A stretch of 64,000 bases of DNA from JALOLG01 sp963776935 (GTDB lineage Bacteria; Actinomycetota; Acidimicrobiia; Acidimicrobiales; Ilumatobacteraceae). The notes under the pieces are model-generated. The model had not been told where the DNA came from. It saw only the letters and a list, made by a program, of their open reading frames with translations, and made no database searches. Position 1 is the first letter of the stretch, and the number at the start of each line of letters is the position of its first letter. A program made the translations under genes and the position numbers. Location: assembly GCA_963776935.1 (NCBI GenBank), contig CAVZOP010000002.1, forward strand, positions 248,001-312,000. Direction: 5' to 3'. Below, in pieces: positions 54,021 through 63,640 of this stretch.

Positions 54021-54869
54021 ATGGCCGGCTTCACCGACGACGAGACCAAGCAGATCGACGACGCCAACGCTTCGGGGCGGCCACCAGTTGTGTTCATCCA
54101 CGGGCTGTGGTTGTTGTCGAACAGCTGGGACCGTTGGCGCGCTCTGTTCGAGGAAGCCGGCTACACCACGCTGGCCCCGGGATGGCCCGACGATCCCGAC
54201 ACGGTCGATGAGGCCAACCAGCACCCAGAGGCGTTCGCCCACAAGACGGTTGGCCAGGTGGCTGACCACTTCGAGGACGTCATTCGCAAGTTGTCGGCGA
54301 AGCCGATATTGATCGGGCATTCGTTCGGTGGTCTGCTCACGCAGATCCTCGCCGGCCGGGGGTTGGCCGCGGTGTCGGTGGCGATCGACCCGGCTCCGTT
54401 CCGTGGTGTGTTGCCGCTTCCGATCTCGTCGCTGAAGTCAGCGGCGCCGGTGCTCCACAATCCCGCCAACCGCGGCCGTGCGGTTCCACTCACCTACGAG
54501 CAGTTCCGGTACGGGTTCGCCAACGCCGTCAGCGAGGTCGAGGCGCTCGACCTGTACGAGACATATGCGGTCCCGGCGGCCGGGGCACCGTTGTTCCAGG
54601 CGGCGACGGCCAACCTCAACCCGTGGACCGAGGCCAAGGTGCGGTCGAAGAACCCTGACCGGGGTCCGCTGTTGATCATCTCCGGGGAGAAGGACCACAC
54701 CGTCCCTTGGGCGATCGCCAACGCATCGTTCAAGAAGCAGAAGCGCAATCCGGGTGTGACCGAGATCGTCGAGATCCCAGACCGCGGGCACGCCCTCACG
54801 ATCGACAGCGGCTGGCGCGAGGTCGCCGAGACCGCCCTCGACTTCGTGCGGCGCTTCTCGCCGACTTGA
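54021..54869 (+). CDS. Alpha/beta hydrolase
   Basis: A 282-residue soluble hydrolase: VVFIHGLWLLSNSWDRW (HG oxyanion motif), nucleophile elbow ILIGHSFGGLL, acid in ISGEKDHTVP and His in PDRGHALTID. It resembles lipase/esterase-type hydrolases widespread in actinobacteria. The ATG at 54021 starts at the homology. putA begins 12 bp after the stop, so the two are probably co-transcribed. The substrate is unknown. Confidence 0.88.
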   Translation: MAGFTDDETKQIDDANASGRPPVVFIHGLWLLSNSWDRWRALFEEAGYTTLAPGWPDDPDTVDEANQHPEAFAHKTVGQVADHFEDVIRKLSAKPILIGHSFGGLLTQILAGRGLAAVSVAIDPAPFRGVLPLPISSLKSAAPVLHNPANRGRAVPLTYEQFRYGFANAVSEVEALDLYETYAVPAAGAPLFQAATANLNPWTEAKVRSKNPDRGPLLIISGEKDHTVPWAIANASFKKQKRNPGVTEIVEIPDRGHALTIDSGWREVAETALDFVRRFSPT

Positions 54870-54881
54870 TCAGATCTCGCG

Positions 54882-57800
54882 ATGGGTGATGCGCCGCGTC
54901 GAAGCCCAGCGGCGCGGTCCGACGATCCCGCGGCGCTGGTCGACGACGCGGTCGCGCTCGCCGAGCGATGGATGACGGCCACGGAGCTCGAACAGACCAA
55001 GGTCGAGCTGGCGGTCAGCCGGCAGCTCGCCGCGCTCGTCGGGGACCCGGCGGGTCTCGACCTCGCGGTCCGCTTCGTCGACCGCGTCGCGCGACCCGAG
55101 GACCCGCACGTGGCAGCCCGCGAGCTGGCGACGATCTCGGCCTCGACCGCGGCCGGCTTTCTCGGGTGGACCGACCGCCTGCTCTTGCGGGTCGGTTCGC
55201 TCGTCGCCCCGATGGCGCCACGCATCGTCGTGCCATTGGCGCGCCGGCGACTGCGTCAGCTCGTCGGTCACCTCGTCGTCGACGCCCACGATCCGGCGCT
55301 CGCCGAGCATCTCGGTCGCGCCCGAGCGGACGGCTTCCACCTGAACGTGAACCTGCTCGGTGAAGCGGTGCTCGGCGAGGGCGAGGCCGCCGATCGAGCG
55401 GCGCGCACGACTGCGATGCTCGAACGCCCCGACGTCGACTACGTGTCGATCAAGGTCTCCGCCCTCGTCTCCCAGATCTCGAACTGGGACACCGCAGCCA
55501 CCGTTCAACGTGTGCTCGGTCGGCTGCGCCCGCTCTACCGGGCGGCGATGGCGAAGGCCCCGCACGCGTTCGTCAACCTCGACATGGAGGAGTACCGCGA
55601 CCTCGACCTGACCCTCGAGGTGTTCACCGCCCTGCTCGCCGAACCGGAGTTCCACGAGCTCGAGGCGGGGATCGTGCTGCAGGCATACCTGCCCGATTCC
55701 GTTGGCGCGCTGGAACGGCTGATCAGCTTCGCGGAGCAGCGGGTCGCCTCGCACGGCGCCGGCATCAAGATCCGACTCGTCAAGGGTGCCAACCTGTCGA
55801 TCGAGCGGGTCGACGCCGCGCTGCACGGTTGGGAGCAGGCGCCGTACGCGACCAAGGCCGAGGTCGACGCGAACTACTTGCGTCTCGTCGAACGGTCGCT
55901 GCGCCCCGAGCTCGCCGGCGTTCTGCGCGTGGGAGTGGCGTCCCACAACCTCTACGACGTCGCCCTCGCGCACCTCATCGCCGAGCGTCGCGGTGTGTCG
56001 GCGGCGCTCGACGTCGAGATGCTCCAGGGAATGTCACCGGCCCAGGCGCGTGCCGTGAAGGCGGCCGTCGGGACGGTGCTGCTCTACACGCCGGTCGTCG
56101 CGCCGGAGGACTTCGACGTCGCAATCGCCTATCTCGTGCGCCGCCTGGAGGAGAACGCTCAACCGCAGAACTTCCTGTACGCCCTGTTCGCCGATGCGGA
56201 CGCAACGTCGACTGGTGAACCGGCGATGGCGGGCACGATGGTCGACCAGGAGGCGCGGTTCCGGGCGTCCGTCGAGGCGATGGCGACGACGTCGCAGGTG
56301 CCGCGACGGACATCGGGTCGCCCACCAGCGGGACCTTCCTTCGACAACACGACCGACTCAGATCCGGCGCTGCCGGTCGTGCGCCGATGGGCGGCGGAAC
56401 GGCTCGCCGACGTAGCGCCGGCACCCACGTCGCCCGTGCTGACCTCCGTCGCCGACGTCGACCGCGTCATCGCGGCCGGTCGCGCCGCCCAACAGGAGTG
56501 GGCCACGCGACCGGCATCCGAGCGCGCGGCCATCCTGCGGCGCGCCGCGGATGAGCTCGAGGCTCGCCGCGGTGACCTCGTCACCGTCATGGCGGCCGAG
56601 GCCGGCAAGACCGTTGCCGAGGCCGACCCCGAGGTCTCGGAGGCGATCGACTTCGCCCGCTACTACGCCGACCGGGCAACCGAGCTCGAGCCGTCCGGGG
56701 GGCACGCCGGCACCGACGGAGCGCGGTTCGCGCCAAGCACGATGACGCTGGTGACGCCGCCGTGGAACTTTCCCGTGGCGATCCCGATGAGCGGCGTCCT
56801 TGCCGCGCTCGCCGCCGGATCGGCCGTCGTCGTCAAGCCTGCACCGCCGGTTCCCGGATGCACCGAAGTCGCCGCGGCCGCGGTGCAGGTCGCGCTTGTC
56901 GCGGGCGGTGCACCCATCGATCTGCTGCAGGTGGTTCGGACCGACGAGGGTGAGATCGGTCGAGCGCTGGTATCCCACCACGACGTCGAGACGGTGTTGC
57001 TCACGGGCTCGATCGAGACGGCGCGTCTGTTCTCGGCGTGGCGCGCGTCGCGCGCCGGTGGGCCGCGCGTGTATGCCGAGACATCGGGCAAGAACGCCCT
57101 CGTCATCACGTCGGCCGCCGACTACGACCTGGCCGTCGCCGACGTCGTGAAGAGTGCGTTCGGCCATGCCGGCCAGAAGTGCTCGGCCGCGTCGGTCGTC
57201 ATCCTGGTCGGCTCCGCCGGACGGTCGGAGCGACTGTCGCGTCAGCTCATCGACGCCGTCGAATCGGTGCGCGTCGGCTGGCCGACTTCGCTCGACGCTG
57301 TCATGGGCCCCCTGATCGAGGCGCCGAAGGGCAAGCTCGCCAGGGCGCTGACGTCGCTCGAGCCGGGTGAGACGTGGCTGGTCGAGCCGAAGCAGCTCGA
57401 TGACACCGGCCGACTGTGGTCGCCGGGCTTGAAGGACGGCGTCGCCCCGGGTTCGTTCTTCCATCTCACGGAGTGCTTCGGACCGGTGCTCGGCATCATG
57501 CGCGCCGACACGCTCGACGAGGCGTTGACGCTGCAGAACGCCACCGCGTTCGGTCTGACCGGCGGCTTGCACTCGCTCGACGGGAACGAGATCGAACACT
57601 GGCTGGACTCCGTCGAGGTCGGCAACGCCTACGTGAATCGGCACATCACGGGGGCGATCGTGCAGCGCCAGCCGTTCGGTGGGTGGAAGGACTCGGTCGT
57701 GGGCCCCGGAGCCAAGGCGGGCGGGCCGAACTACGTCGCCCAGCTCGGCACGTGGACGTCGGACGGCACACCGACGGCGCACGCGGATCTGGAGCCTCGT

Positions 57801-58409
57801 GCGCGACAGGCGCTGGCCGACTACCTGGAGCTGATCCCGTCGGAGGTCGACCGCGAATGGCTGCGCAGCGCGGCAGGGTCGGACGCCGCGGTATGGGCGG
57901 GCGAGCTCGGCCAAGCGATCGATCGGACTGGCCTGTCGGTGGAGTCGAACGTCATGCGCTACCGGCCGCTGCCCGGCTTCACGGTGCGAGCCAGCGGTGG
58001 CGAATCGGTGGTCGCCGTGGTGCGTCTGCTCCTCGCCGCCGAAGTGACCGGCACGCGAGTGTCGGTCAGCGTCGACCCGTCGTTGGCGTCGGCCGTCGGT
58101 CTTCCCGTCAGCCCGGCGGACGAGCGGCTGCTGCCAGGTGTGCGACGCCTCGACGATCTCGTCGAGTACGTCGAGAGCACGTCGGATTTCGTCGATCGCG
58201 TGCGGTCGCGGATCGTCACCGGTCGGGTACGCGTGGTCGGCGACGAGGGCGAGACCCTGCTGCGTGCGCTGGCCGGCGAGCCTGTCACCGTGATGGCCGA
58301 ACCGGTGCTGGCCACCGGTCGGCGCGAACTGCTCAGCGTGCTGCGCGAGCAAGCGGTCTCGCGGACGCGGCATCGCTTCGGCCATCTGCAGCGTCAGGCG
58401 GGCGCGTGA
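54882..58409 (+). CDS. putA: Bifunctional proline dehydrogenase / glutamate-semialdehyde dehydrogenase
   Basis: Oxidises proline to glutamate in two steps, an FAD-dependent proline dehydrogenase followed by an NAD-dependent aldehyde dehydrogenase. 1175 residues. The PRODH barrel covers about residues 60-440 (FHLNVNLLGEAVLGEGEAA, YVSIKVSALVSQI, GIKIRLVKGANLSIE, NFLYALFADAD). The ALDH domain covers about 500-985: PWNFP (about 626), Glu in YAETSGKNA and the catalytic Cys in GQKCSAAS (about 767). A C-terminal region of about 170 residues follows. No ribbon-helix-helix DNA-binding domain precedes PRODH, so it is a non-regulatory PutA. It starts 12 bp after the hydrolase stop. Confidence 0.94.
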   Translation: MGDAPRRSPAARSDDPAALVDDAVALAERWMTATELEQTKVELAVSRQLAALVGDPAGLDLAVRFVDRVARPEDPHVAARELATISASTAAGFLGWTDRLLLRVGSLVAPMAPRIVVPLARRRLRQLVGHLVVDAHDPALAEHLGRARADGFHLNVNLLGEAVLGEGEAADRAARTTAMLERPDVDYVSIKVSALVSQISNWDTAATVQRVLGRLRPLYRAAMAKAPHAFVNLDMEEYRDLDLTLEVFTALLAEPEFHELEAGIVLQAYLPDSVGALERLISFAEQRVASHGAGIKIRLVKGANLSIERVDAALHGWEQAPYATKAEVDANYLRLVERSLRPELAGVLRVGVASHNLYDVALAHLIAERRGVSAALDVEMLQGMSPAQARAVKAAVGTVLLYTPVVAPEDFDVAIAYLVRRLEENAQPQNFLYALFADADATSTGEPAMAGTMVDQEARFRASVEAMATTSQVPRRTSGRPPAGPSFDNTTDSDPALPVVRRWAAERLADVAPAPTSPVLTSVADVDRVIAAGRAAQQEWATRPASERAAILRRAADELEARRGDLVTVMAAEAGKTVAEADPEVSEAIDFARYYADRATELEPSGGHAGTDGARFAPSTMTLVTPPWNFPVAIPMSGVLAALAAGSAVVVKPAPPVPGCTEVAAAAVQVALVAGGAPIDLLQVVRTDEGEIGRALVSHHDVETVLLTGSIETARLFSAWRASRAGGPRVYAETSGKNALVITSAADYDLAVADVVKSAFGHAGQKCSAASVVILVGSAGRSERLSRQLIDAVESVRVGWPTSLDAVMGPLIEAPKGKLARALTSLEPGETWLVEPKQLDDTGRLWSPGLKDGVAPGSFFHLTECFGPVLGIMRADTLDEALTLQNATAFGLTGGLHSLDGNEIEHWLDSVEVGNAYVNRHITGAIVQRQPFGGWKDSVVGPGAKAGGPNYVAQLGTWTSDGTPTAHADLEPRARQALADYLELIPSEVDREWLRSAAGSDAAVWAGELGQAIDRTGLSVESNVMRYRPLPGFTVRASGGESVVAVVRLLLAAEVTGTRVSVSVDPSLASAVGLPVSPADERLLPGVRRLDDLVEYVESTSDFVDRVRSRIVTGRVRVVGDEGETLLRALAGEPVTVMAEPVLATGRRELLSVLREQAVSRTRHRFGHLQRQAGA

Positions 58410-58484
58410 GCCGAGTCGCGGACCGTGTCTGCCGTGGTGACCGTGCCTGACCGTGGCTGACCGTGCGCTTCTCGCGCCGATCGC

Positions 58485-58757
58485 TCAGTCGTTGTCGAGC
58501 TTGTCGAGCGCCCGGTGGGCGACGTCGGCGATGGTGCCCTTCACGCCGGGTTCCTTGGCGTGTTCCTCGAGGTTGGCGTCGATGATGCCCAGCCGGACAC
58601 GTGCGTCCTCGATGATCGAGACCTTGCCGTCGTGGTCGAGGTCGAAGGCCTCGAGCAGGACTTCCTCGTCTTCTTCGTCGAACTCATTTGGGTCCTCGTC
58701 GAGATCGGATGTCGTCGCCTCGTCGAGGTCGTCGCTGTCTTCGTCGGCGTCTGCCAT
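58485..58757 (-). CDS. Small acidic EF-hand protein
   Basis: 90 residues, strongly acidic N-terminus (DADEDSDDLDEATTSDLDEDPNEFDEEDEE), then one EF-hand-like loop DLDHDGKVSIIED with Asp at positions 1, 3 and 5, and a helical C-terminus (TIADVAHRALDKL). A single calcium-binding loop is inferred; the partner is unknown. It is divergent from the copper ATPase across a 126-bp gap. Confidence 0.7.
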   Translation of the reverse strand: MADADEDSDDLDEATTSDLDEDPNEFDEEDEEVLLEAFDLDHDGKVSIIEDARVRLGIIDANLEEHAKEPGVKGTIADVAHRALDKLDND

Positions 58758-58792
58758 GGGTCCAGTATGGACGCTCTCGCCGGTATCGCTGC

Positions 58793-58839
58793 ATCTCGTG
58801 ACGTTTCGGCGCCGTAGGGACGCCGAAACTTCACGAGAT
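58793..58839. repeat. Long inverted repeat in divergent promoter region
   Basis: Arms of about 19 bp (ATCTCGTGA-C-GTTTCGGCG with CGCCGAAAC-T-TCACGAGAT, one mismatch) around a 9-nt loop. It lies between divergent starts, so it is not a conventional terminator. A regulatory dyad or a small inserted hairpin element are possible. Confidence 0.6.
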
Positions 58840-58849
58840 CGGGTTGGGG

Positions 58850-58864
58850 TACCCCTAGGAGGTA
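58850..58864. promoter_or_regulatory. Candidate CsoR-type copper operator
   Basis: TACCCCTAGGAGGTA is an imperfect palindrome of the TACCCC...GGGGTA type bound by copper-sensing CsoR repressors. It lies 20 bp upstream of the copper ATPase ATG. No csoR gene is in the window. Confidence 0.5.
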
Positions 58865-58883
58865 TAGGTATGATGGCGGCCTG

Positions 58884-61173
58884 ATGACGGACATTGCGGC
58901 GCCTACCAACCGGGTCGAGCTCGAGATCGGCGGGATGACGTGCGCGTCGTGTGCCGCTCGGATCGAGAAGCGGCTCAACGAGGTGGAAGGTGTCACCACC
59001 GCCACCGTGAACTACGCGACCGAGCGGGCCGCGGTCAGCTTCGAGGACGACGTCGCCGTCGACGACCTCATCGCCGAGATCGAAGCGACGGGCTACACCG
59101 CCACCCGCCCTCGCCCGAGCTCAGCCTCGACTTCCGGCGGTGCCGAGACGGCGGGGGATGACCCCGACCCGGCTGCGTCGCTTCGGACCCGTCTGATCAT
59201 CTGCGCCGTGCTGACGGTGCCGGTCGTGGCGATGGCGACGATCCCCGCCCTGCAGTTCGACAACTGGCAGTGGCTCTCGCTCACCCTGGCCTCTCCGGTC
59301 GTCGTGTGGGGCGCCTACCCGTTCCACCGCGCGGCGTGGGCCAACCTGCGCCACGGCGCGGCAACGATGGACACGCTGATCTCGATCGGCACGCTCGCCG
59401 CGTACGGGTGGTCGCTGTACGCCCTGTTCTTCGGCGACGCGGGCATGACGGGGATGAAGATGCCGTTCGAGCTGACCATCGACCGCGGGTCCGGAGCGGA
59501 TCAGATCTACCTCGAAGTCGCCGCCGCGGTCACGACGTTCATCCTGGCCGGGAGGTACTTCGAGGTCCGGGCCAAGCGACGGGCCGGCGCCGCGCTCAAG
59601 GCGCTGCTCGAGCTCGGAGCGAAGGACGTCGTCGTGCTGCGCGACGGCCGCGAGGAGCGGATCGCGGTCGACGATCTGGCCGTCGGCGACCGGTTCGTCG
59701 TCCGGCCCGGTGAGAAGGTCGCAACCGACGGCGTCGTCGAGGACGGATCGTCGGCGATCGACGCCTCGTTGCTCACCGGCGAGAGCGTTCCGGTCGAGGT
59801 CCACCCCGGCGATGTGGTGACGGGTGCCACGATCAACGCCGGCGGGAGGCTCGTCATCCGGGCCACACGGGTTGGCGCCGACACGCAACTCGCGGCAGAT
59901 CGGCCGGCTCGTCGTCGAGGCGCAGAACGGCAAGGCCGCCGTGCAACGTCTCGCCGACCGGATCTCGGCCGTGTTCGTCCCGATCGTCATCGCCATCGCA
60001 CTCGGCACGCTCGTCTTCTGGATCGCCGCCGGAGAAGGAGCCGCGGCCGCATTCACCGCGGCCGTGGCCGTGCTCATCATCGCCTGTCCGTGCGCGCTCG
60101 GGCTCGCCACTCCCACGGCGTTGCTCGTCGGGACCGGCCGGGGCGCGCAGCTCGGCATACTCATCCGGGGGCCAGAGGTTCTCGAGTCGACCCGACGGAT
60201 CGACACCGTCGTGCTCGACAAGACCGGCACGGTCACCACCGGCAAGATGGCGCTGGTCGACGTGGTCACCGCCCCGGGCACCGACCGCATCGATGCACTG
60301 CGGATCGTCGGCGCCCTCGAACACGCCTCCGAGCACCCGATCGCTCGGGCGATCGCCGCCGGCGCTGCCGCCGAGGTGGGTGAGCTCCCTTCCGTCGAGT
60401 CGTTCTCGAACCGCGAAGGGCTCGGTGTCGAGGGAGTCGTCGAGGGCCACACCGTGATCGCCGGGCGCCCGGCGCTGCTCGACGAACGGGCGCTCCACCT
60501 TCCCGCCGATCTCCGTGCCCGCAGGGACGCTGCGGAGGCGAGCGCCCAGACGACCGTCGTCGCCGGCTGGGATGGCGAGATCAGGGCGCTGTTCGTCGTG
60601 GCTGACACGGTGAAGCCGACGTCCGCCGAGGCGATCCGGCAGCTCCGTGATCTCGGCCTCCATCCGGTGCTGCTGACGGGTGACAACGAGGCGGCCGCCC
60701 GCGCCGTCGCCGCCCGTGTGGGCATCGACGAGGTCGTTGCCGGCGTGCTGCCCGCCGGGAAGGTCGACGTCGTCCGCCGTCTCCAGACCGACGGCCGCGT
60801 GGTCGCCATGGTCGGCGACGGCATCAATGACGCCGCCGCCCTCGCCCAAGCCGACCTCGGCCTCTCGATGGGCACCGGCACCGACGCCGCGATCGAGGCG
60901 AGTGACCTCACCCTCGTCCGCGGCGACCTGCGCGCCGTGCCCGACGCGATCCGTCTCGCCCGGCGGACGCTCGGCACGATCAAGACCAACCTGTTCTGGG
61001 CGTTCGCGTACAACGTGGCGGCCATCCCGCTCGCCGCGGCGGGCTTGTTGAACCCGATGATCGCCGGCGGCGCAATGGCCCTGTCGAGCGTGTTCGTGGT
61101 GTCCAACAGCCTGCGGCTGCGCCGGTTCGCACCGCTCACGAGCCACTCGGTCGCTCACACGAGCCCGGGGTAG
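58884..61173 (+). CDS. Copper-translocating P-type ATPase, one frame break
   Basis: A P1B-type ATPase of about 762 residues that exports copper at the cost of ATP. One N-terminal HMA domain has GGMTCASCAARIEKRL. The core motifs are present: TGES in LLTGESVPVE, the metal-binding ACPCALGLATP, DKTGT, SEHPIARA and MVGDGINDAAAL. The frame changes near 59888, where GADTQLA must join QIGRLVVEAQNGKAAVQ; removing one G from GCGGCAG restores it. The CPC motif supports copper or silver. The gene is convergent with the SDR, their 3' ends overlapping by 19 bp. Confidence 0.9.
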
Positions 61174-61934
61174 CTCCCGCCGTCGAGGTGCAGGTTGGCA
61201 CCGGAGATGAACCCGGCGTGGACGCTGCACAAGAACGCGCACGCGGCGCCGAACTCGCTCGTGCGGCCGAGCCGCTTGGCGGCGATCGAGTCGGCCATCT
61301 GAGCACGCGCCTCGTCGTACGTGATGCCTTCGCGCTCGACGGCGAGGTTCGCCATCTGGTGCTGTCGCGGCGAGTCGATCCGCTCGGGCAGTAGGCAGTT
61401 GATCGTCACGTTGTACCTGGCGACATCGCGCGACACCGCCTTCAACATCGCGGTCGCACCCGTGCGAGCGCCCGTGGACGCGAGCATCGACGGGCGTGGC
61501 GTGGTGACCATCGCCGAGGTGATGCTGACGATGCGCCCGAAACCTCGTTCGCACATGCCGGGCACCACGCTCTGGAGGATCTTGATCGGCGTCCAGAAGT
61601 GCAGGTCGAGTGCGACCTGGAGGTCGTCGTCGGTGACCTCGTCGAGTGAGCCCGGCGCAGGCCCGCGGTTGTTGAGCACGACGATGTCGGGCTCGGGACA
61701 TGCGGCCAGCAATGCGTCGCGCCCCTCGTCGGTGGTGATGTCGGCGGCGACGAAGGAGACGTCACCGCCACCGAGCGCTCGGATCTCGGCCGCCGCGTTG
61801 GCGAGCTTTTCGGCGTCGCGGCCGTTGATCACGACGTCGACGCCCTCCGCCGACAACGCCTCCGCGCAGGCGCGCCCCAAACCCTGACTCGACGCGCACA
61901 CGATCGCCCTGCGTCCAGCGATGCCGAGGTCCAA
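61155..61934 (-). CDS. Short-chain dehydrogenase/reductase lacking the catalytic Tyr/Lys
   Basis: 259 residues with a Rossmann fold: AIVCASSQGLGRACAEAL (TGxxxGxG-like), VVLNNRGPAPGS in place of the usual NNAG, and SITSAMVTTPRPS with the catalytic Ser. The usual YxxxK position reads STGARTG, so both Tyr and Lys are replaced, as in a known divergent FabG-like SDR branch. NAD(P) binding is likely; classical reductase chemistry is doubtful. The start is probably a TTG at 61934. Its 3' end overlaps the copper ATPase by 19 bp. Confidence 0.85.
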   Translation of the reverse strand: MDLGIAGRRAIVCASSQGLGRACAEALSAEGVDVVINGRDAEKLANAAAEIRALGGGDVSFVAADITTDEGRDALLAACPEPDIVVLNNRGPAPGSLDEVTDDDLQVALDLHFWTPIKILQSVVPGMCERGFGRIVSITSAMVTTPRPSMLASTGARTGATAMLKAVSRDVARYNVTINCLLPERIDSPRQHQMANLAVEREGITYDEARAQMADSIAAKRLGRTSEFGAACAFLCSVHAGFISGANLHLDGGSYPGLV

Positions 61935-62224
61935 GAGCGCCGACTATAGGTCGGCCGCCGTCGTGCGCCCGGTACCGCCGGGCGACTCGAACTGACACGC
62001 TCGGCGGGGCACGGACGTATTGACCAGGCGCGATCTGATCATATAGGATCGCGTCGCGTCCGCACTCGCGGACGGCCTCGAGTCCTGGTGTCTGGGGAGA
62101 CGTCGGGATCAACAGGTGGGGGATGCGAGGGGTCGCGACGTTCTGACCCGCCTCGCTGTGCAGCACCGCCGGGCTTCGTCGCGCCGCGTCGGCAGTGTCA
62201 TCTCGGCAATGGAACGGAGCACCC
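61935..62224. other. Divergent intergenic, SDR / solute-binding lipoprotein
   Basis: About 290 bp upstream of the solute-binding gene. Nothing beyond promoter sequence is expected. I see no RNA gene, clear operator or repeat. Confidence 0.4.
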
Positions 62225-63604
62225 ATGAGGAAGTCATCCAGGTCGTTTGCGGCGATCGCCACGGCGCTCGCGATGCTCGTCACTGCCTGTGGAGGCGATG
62301 ACGACGACGCGACCGATGAGACCACGGGTGCCGACGACACATCCGCCGCCGAGGACACGGCCGCGGCGGACGACACGGAGCCGGCTGACGTCCCGGCGAC
62401 GGAACCAGCCGACACCGACACGACCGAGCCGGCGGGCACCGCGGCGGCGGGCGAGAACCCGTTCGGCGGCACGTTGGCCGAGGGCGAGTTCGGGGAGAGC
62501 TATCTGCCCGACCCGGCCCTGCTCGAGCAGGCGCTCGGCGGTGCGGCCTCGCTGCCCGACGACGACATGCAGCGCAACATCGCCCTCGCCGGCGTGGCCA
62601 GGGCATCGATCGAGGTCGACGAGGACCTGGCGCTCGAGTGCTGGCAGAACAACGGTTGCGAGACCGGGACCGGTGGCGAGCTGAAGGTCGGCCTCGCCGA
62701 CGGATTCGGCGGCAACGTCGCCCGGCAGTTGTTCAAGATGGAGTTCATCCTCCAGGCGCTCACGTATCCCGAGATCGGGACGATCGCCTACACCGACGCC
62801 AACCTCGACGCCCAGAAGGCGATCTCCGACGTCCGCAGCCTCGTGGCCCAGGACTTCGACGTGATCCTCAGCTACCCCGACGCCGGCGAGGCGCTCGTCC
62901 CGGCGTACCGGGCGGCGACGGAGGAGGGCTCGCAGGTCGTGCTGTGGTCGAACGCCAACATCGGCGAACCCGGCACCGACTATCTGACGTTCAGTGGTTC
63001 CGACATCTGCGCCATCGGGGCGAAGTACGCGGAGCTCATGAACGAGGCGCTGCCCGACGGTGGGCAGATCGCGTTCCTCGGCGGCACCCCCGGAAACACC
63101 CAGTCTCCGGTGTGGCAGGAGTGCGAGCGCGAGGCGCTCAACGACAACATCGAGGTGGTGGCCACCGCCGACACCAGCTGGACGCGGCAGGGTGCATTGG
63201 AGGCCGCTGGCGGCATCATCAGCCAGTACCCCGACCTCGACGGTTGGAGCTACGACTACGGCGATGCGTTCGTCGGTGTCATCCGCGCCTACGAGGCGGC
63301 CGGCATCCCGCTCGACGTCGTGGCGACGGTCCAGTCCGACGACAACCCGATGCTGTGTGCGTGGAAGGAGGTCGGCAACCCGAACTTCGTCATCCATCAC
63401 TACGTCGCCCTCTTCACCCAGGGCCGGATCGGGCTCACGGCGGCGATGATGAAGATGCAAGGCGCCGACGTGCCGCCGGAGCTCATCTTCCAGGCCGAAC
63501 TGAAGACGGTCGACGAGAACTCGTGCCGCACCGACATCCCCGACGACGGATCGCCGTCGACGCTCATCTCGGGTGAGCTGCAGTCGAGGATGTATCCCGA
63601 GTAG
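62225..63604 (+). CDS. ABC-type sugar-like solute-binding lipoprotein
   Basis: 459 residues. Lipobox MLVTACGG (Cys about 22), then an acidic Asp/Thr linker of about 70 residues, then a type I periplasmic-binding fold of the ribose/xylose-binding group: LKVGLADGFGGNVARQLF, DVRSLVAQDFDVILSYPDAGEALVPAYRAA, GGQIAFLGGTPGN and VVATVQSDDNP. It would deliver a ligand, probably a sugar or polyol, to an ABC transporter. No permease or ATPase lies downstream before the PPOX gene. The ATG at 62225 has GGAG upstream. Confidence 0.87.
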   Translation: MRKSSRSFAAIATALAMLVTACGGDDDDATDETTGADDTSAAEDTAAADDTEPADVPATEPADTDTTEPAGTAAAGENPFGGTLAEGEFGESYLPDPALLEQALGGAASLPDDDMQRNIALAGVARASIEVDEDLALECWQNNGCETGTGGELKVGLADGFGGNVARQLFKMEFILQALTYPEIGTIAYTDANLDAQKAISDVRSLVAQDFDVILSYPDAGEALVPAYRAATEEGSQVVLWSNANIGEPGTDYLTFSGSDICAIGAKYAELMNEALPDGGQIAFLGGTPGNTQSPVWQECEREALNDNIEVVATADTSWTRQGALEAAGGIISQYPDLDGWSYDYGDAFVGVIRAYEAAGIPLDVVATVQSDDNPMLCAWKEVGNPNFVIHHYVALFTQGRIGLTAAMMKMQGADVPPELIFQAELKTVDENSCRTDIPDDGSPSTLISGELQSRMYPE

Positions 63605-63640
63605 GTCGGGTTCGGATCATCCCGCGATCAAGGAGGGCGA

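Noticed and set aside
56358..58385. 675-codon minus-strand frame opposite putA
   Set aside because: Antisense shadow in high-GC DNA; the plus strand encodes the complete ALDH domain.
58884..61173. Programmed ribosomal frameshift in the copper ATPase
   Set aside because: No slippery heptamer or downstream structure suits it, and several unrelated genes show similar one-base breaks. Sequence error is simpler.
59121..61701. Two minus-strand frames over 600 codons opposite the copper ATPase
   Set aside because: Antisense shadows; no signal, domain or motif, and the P-type ATPase motifs are on the plus strand.
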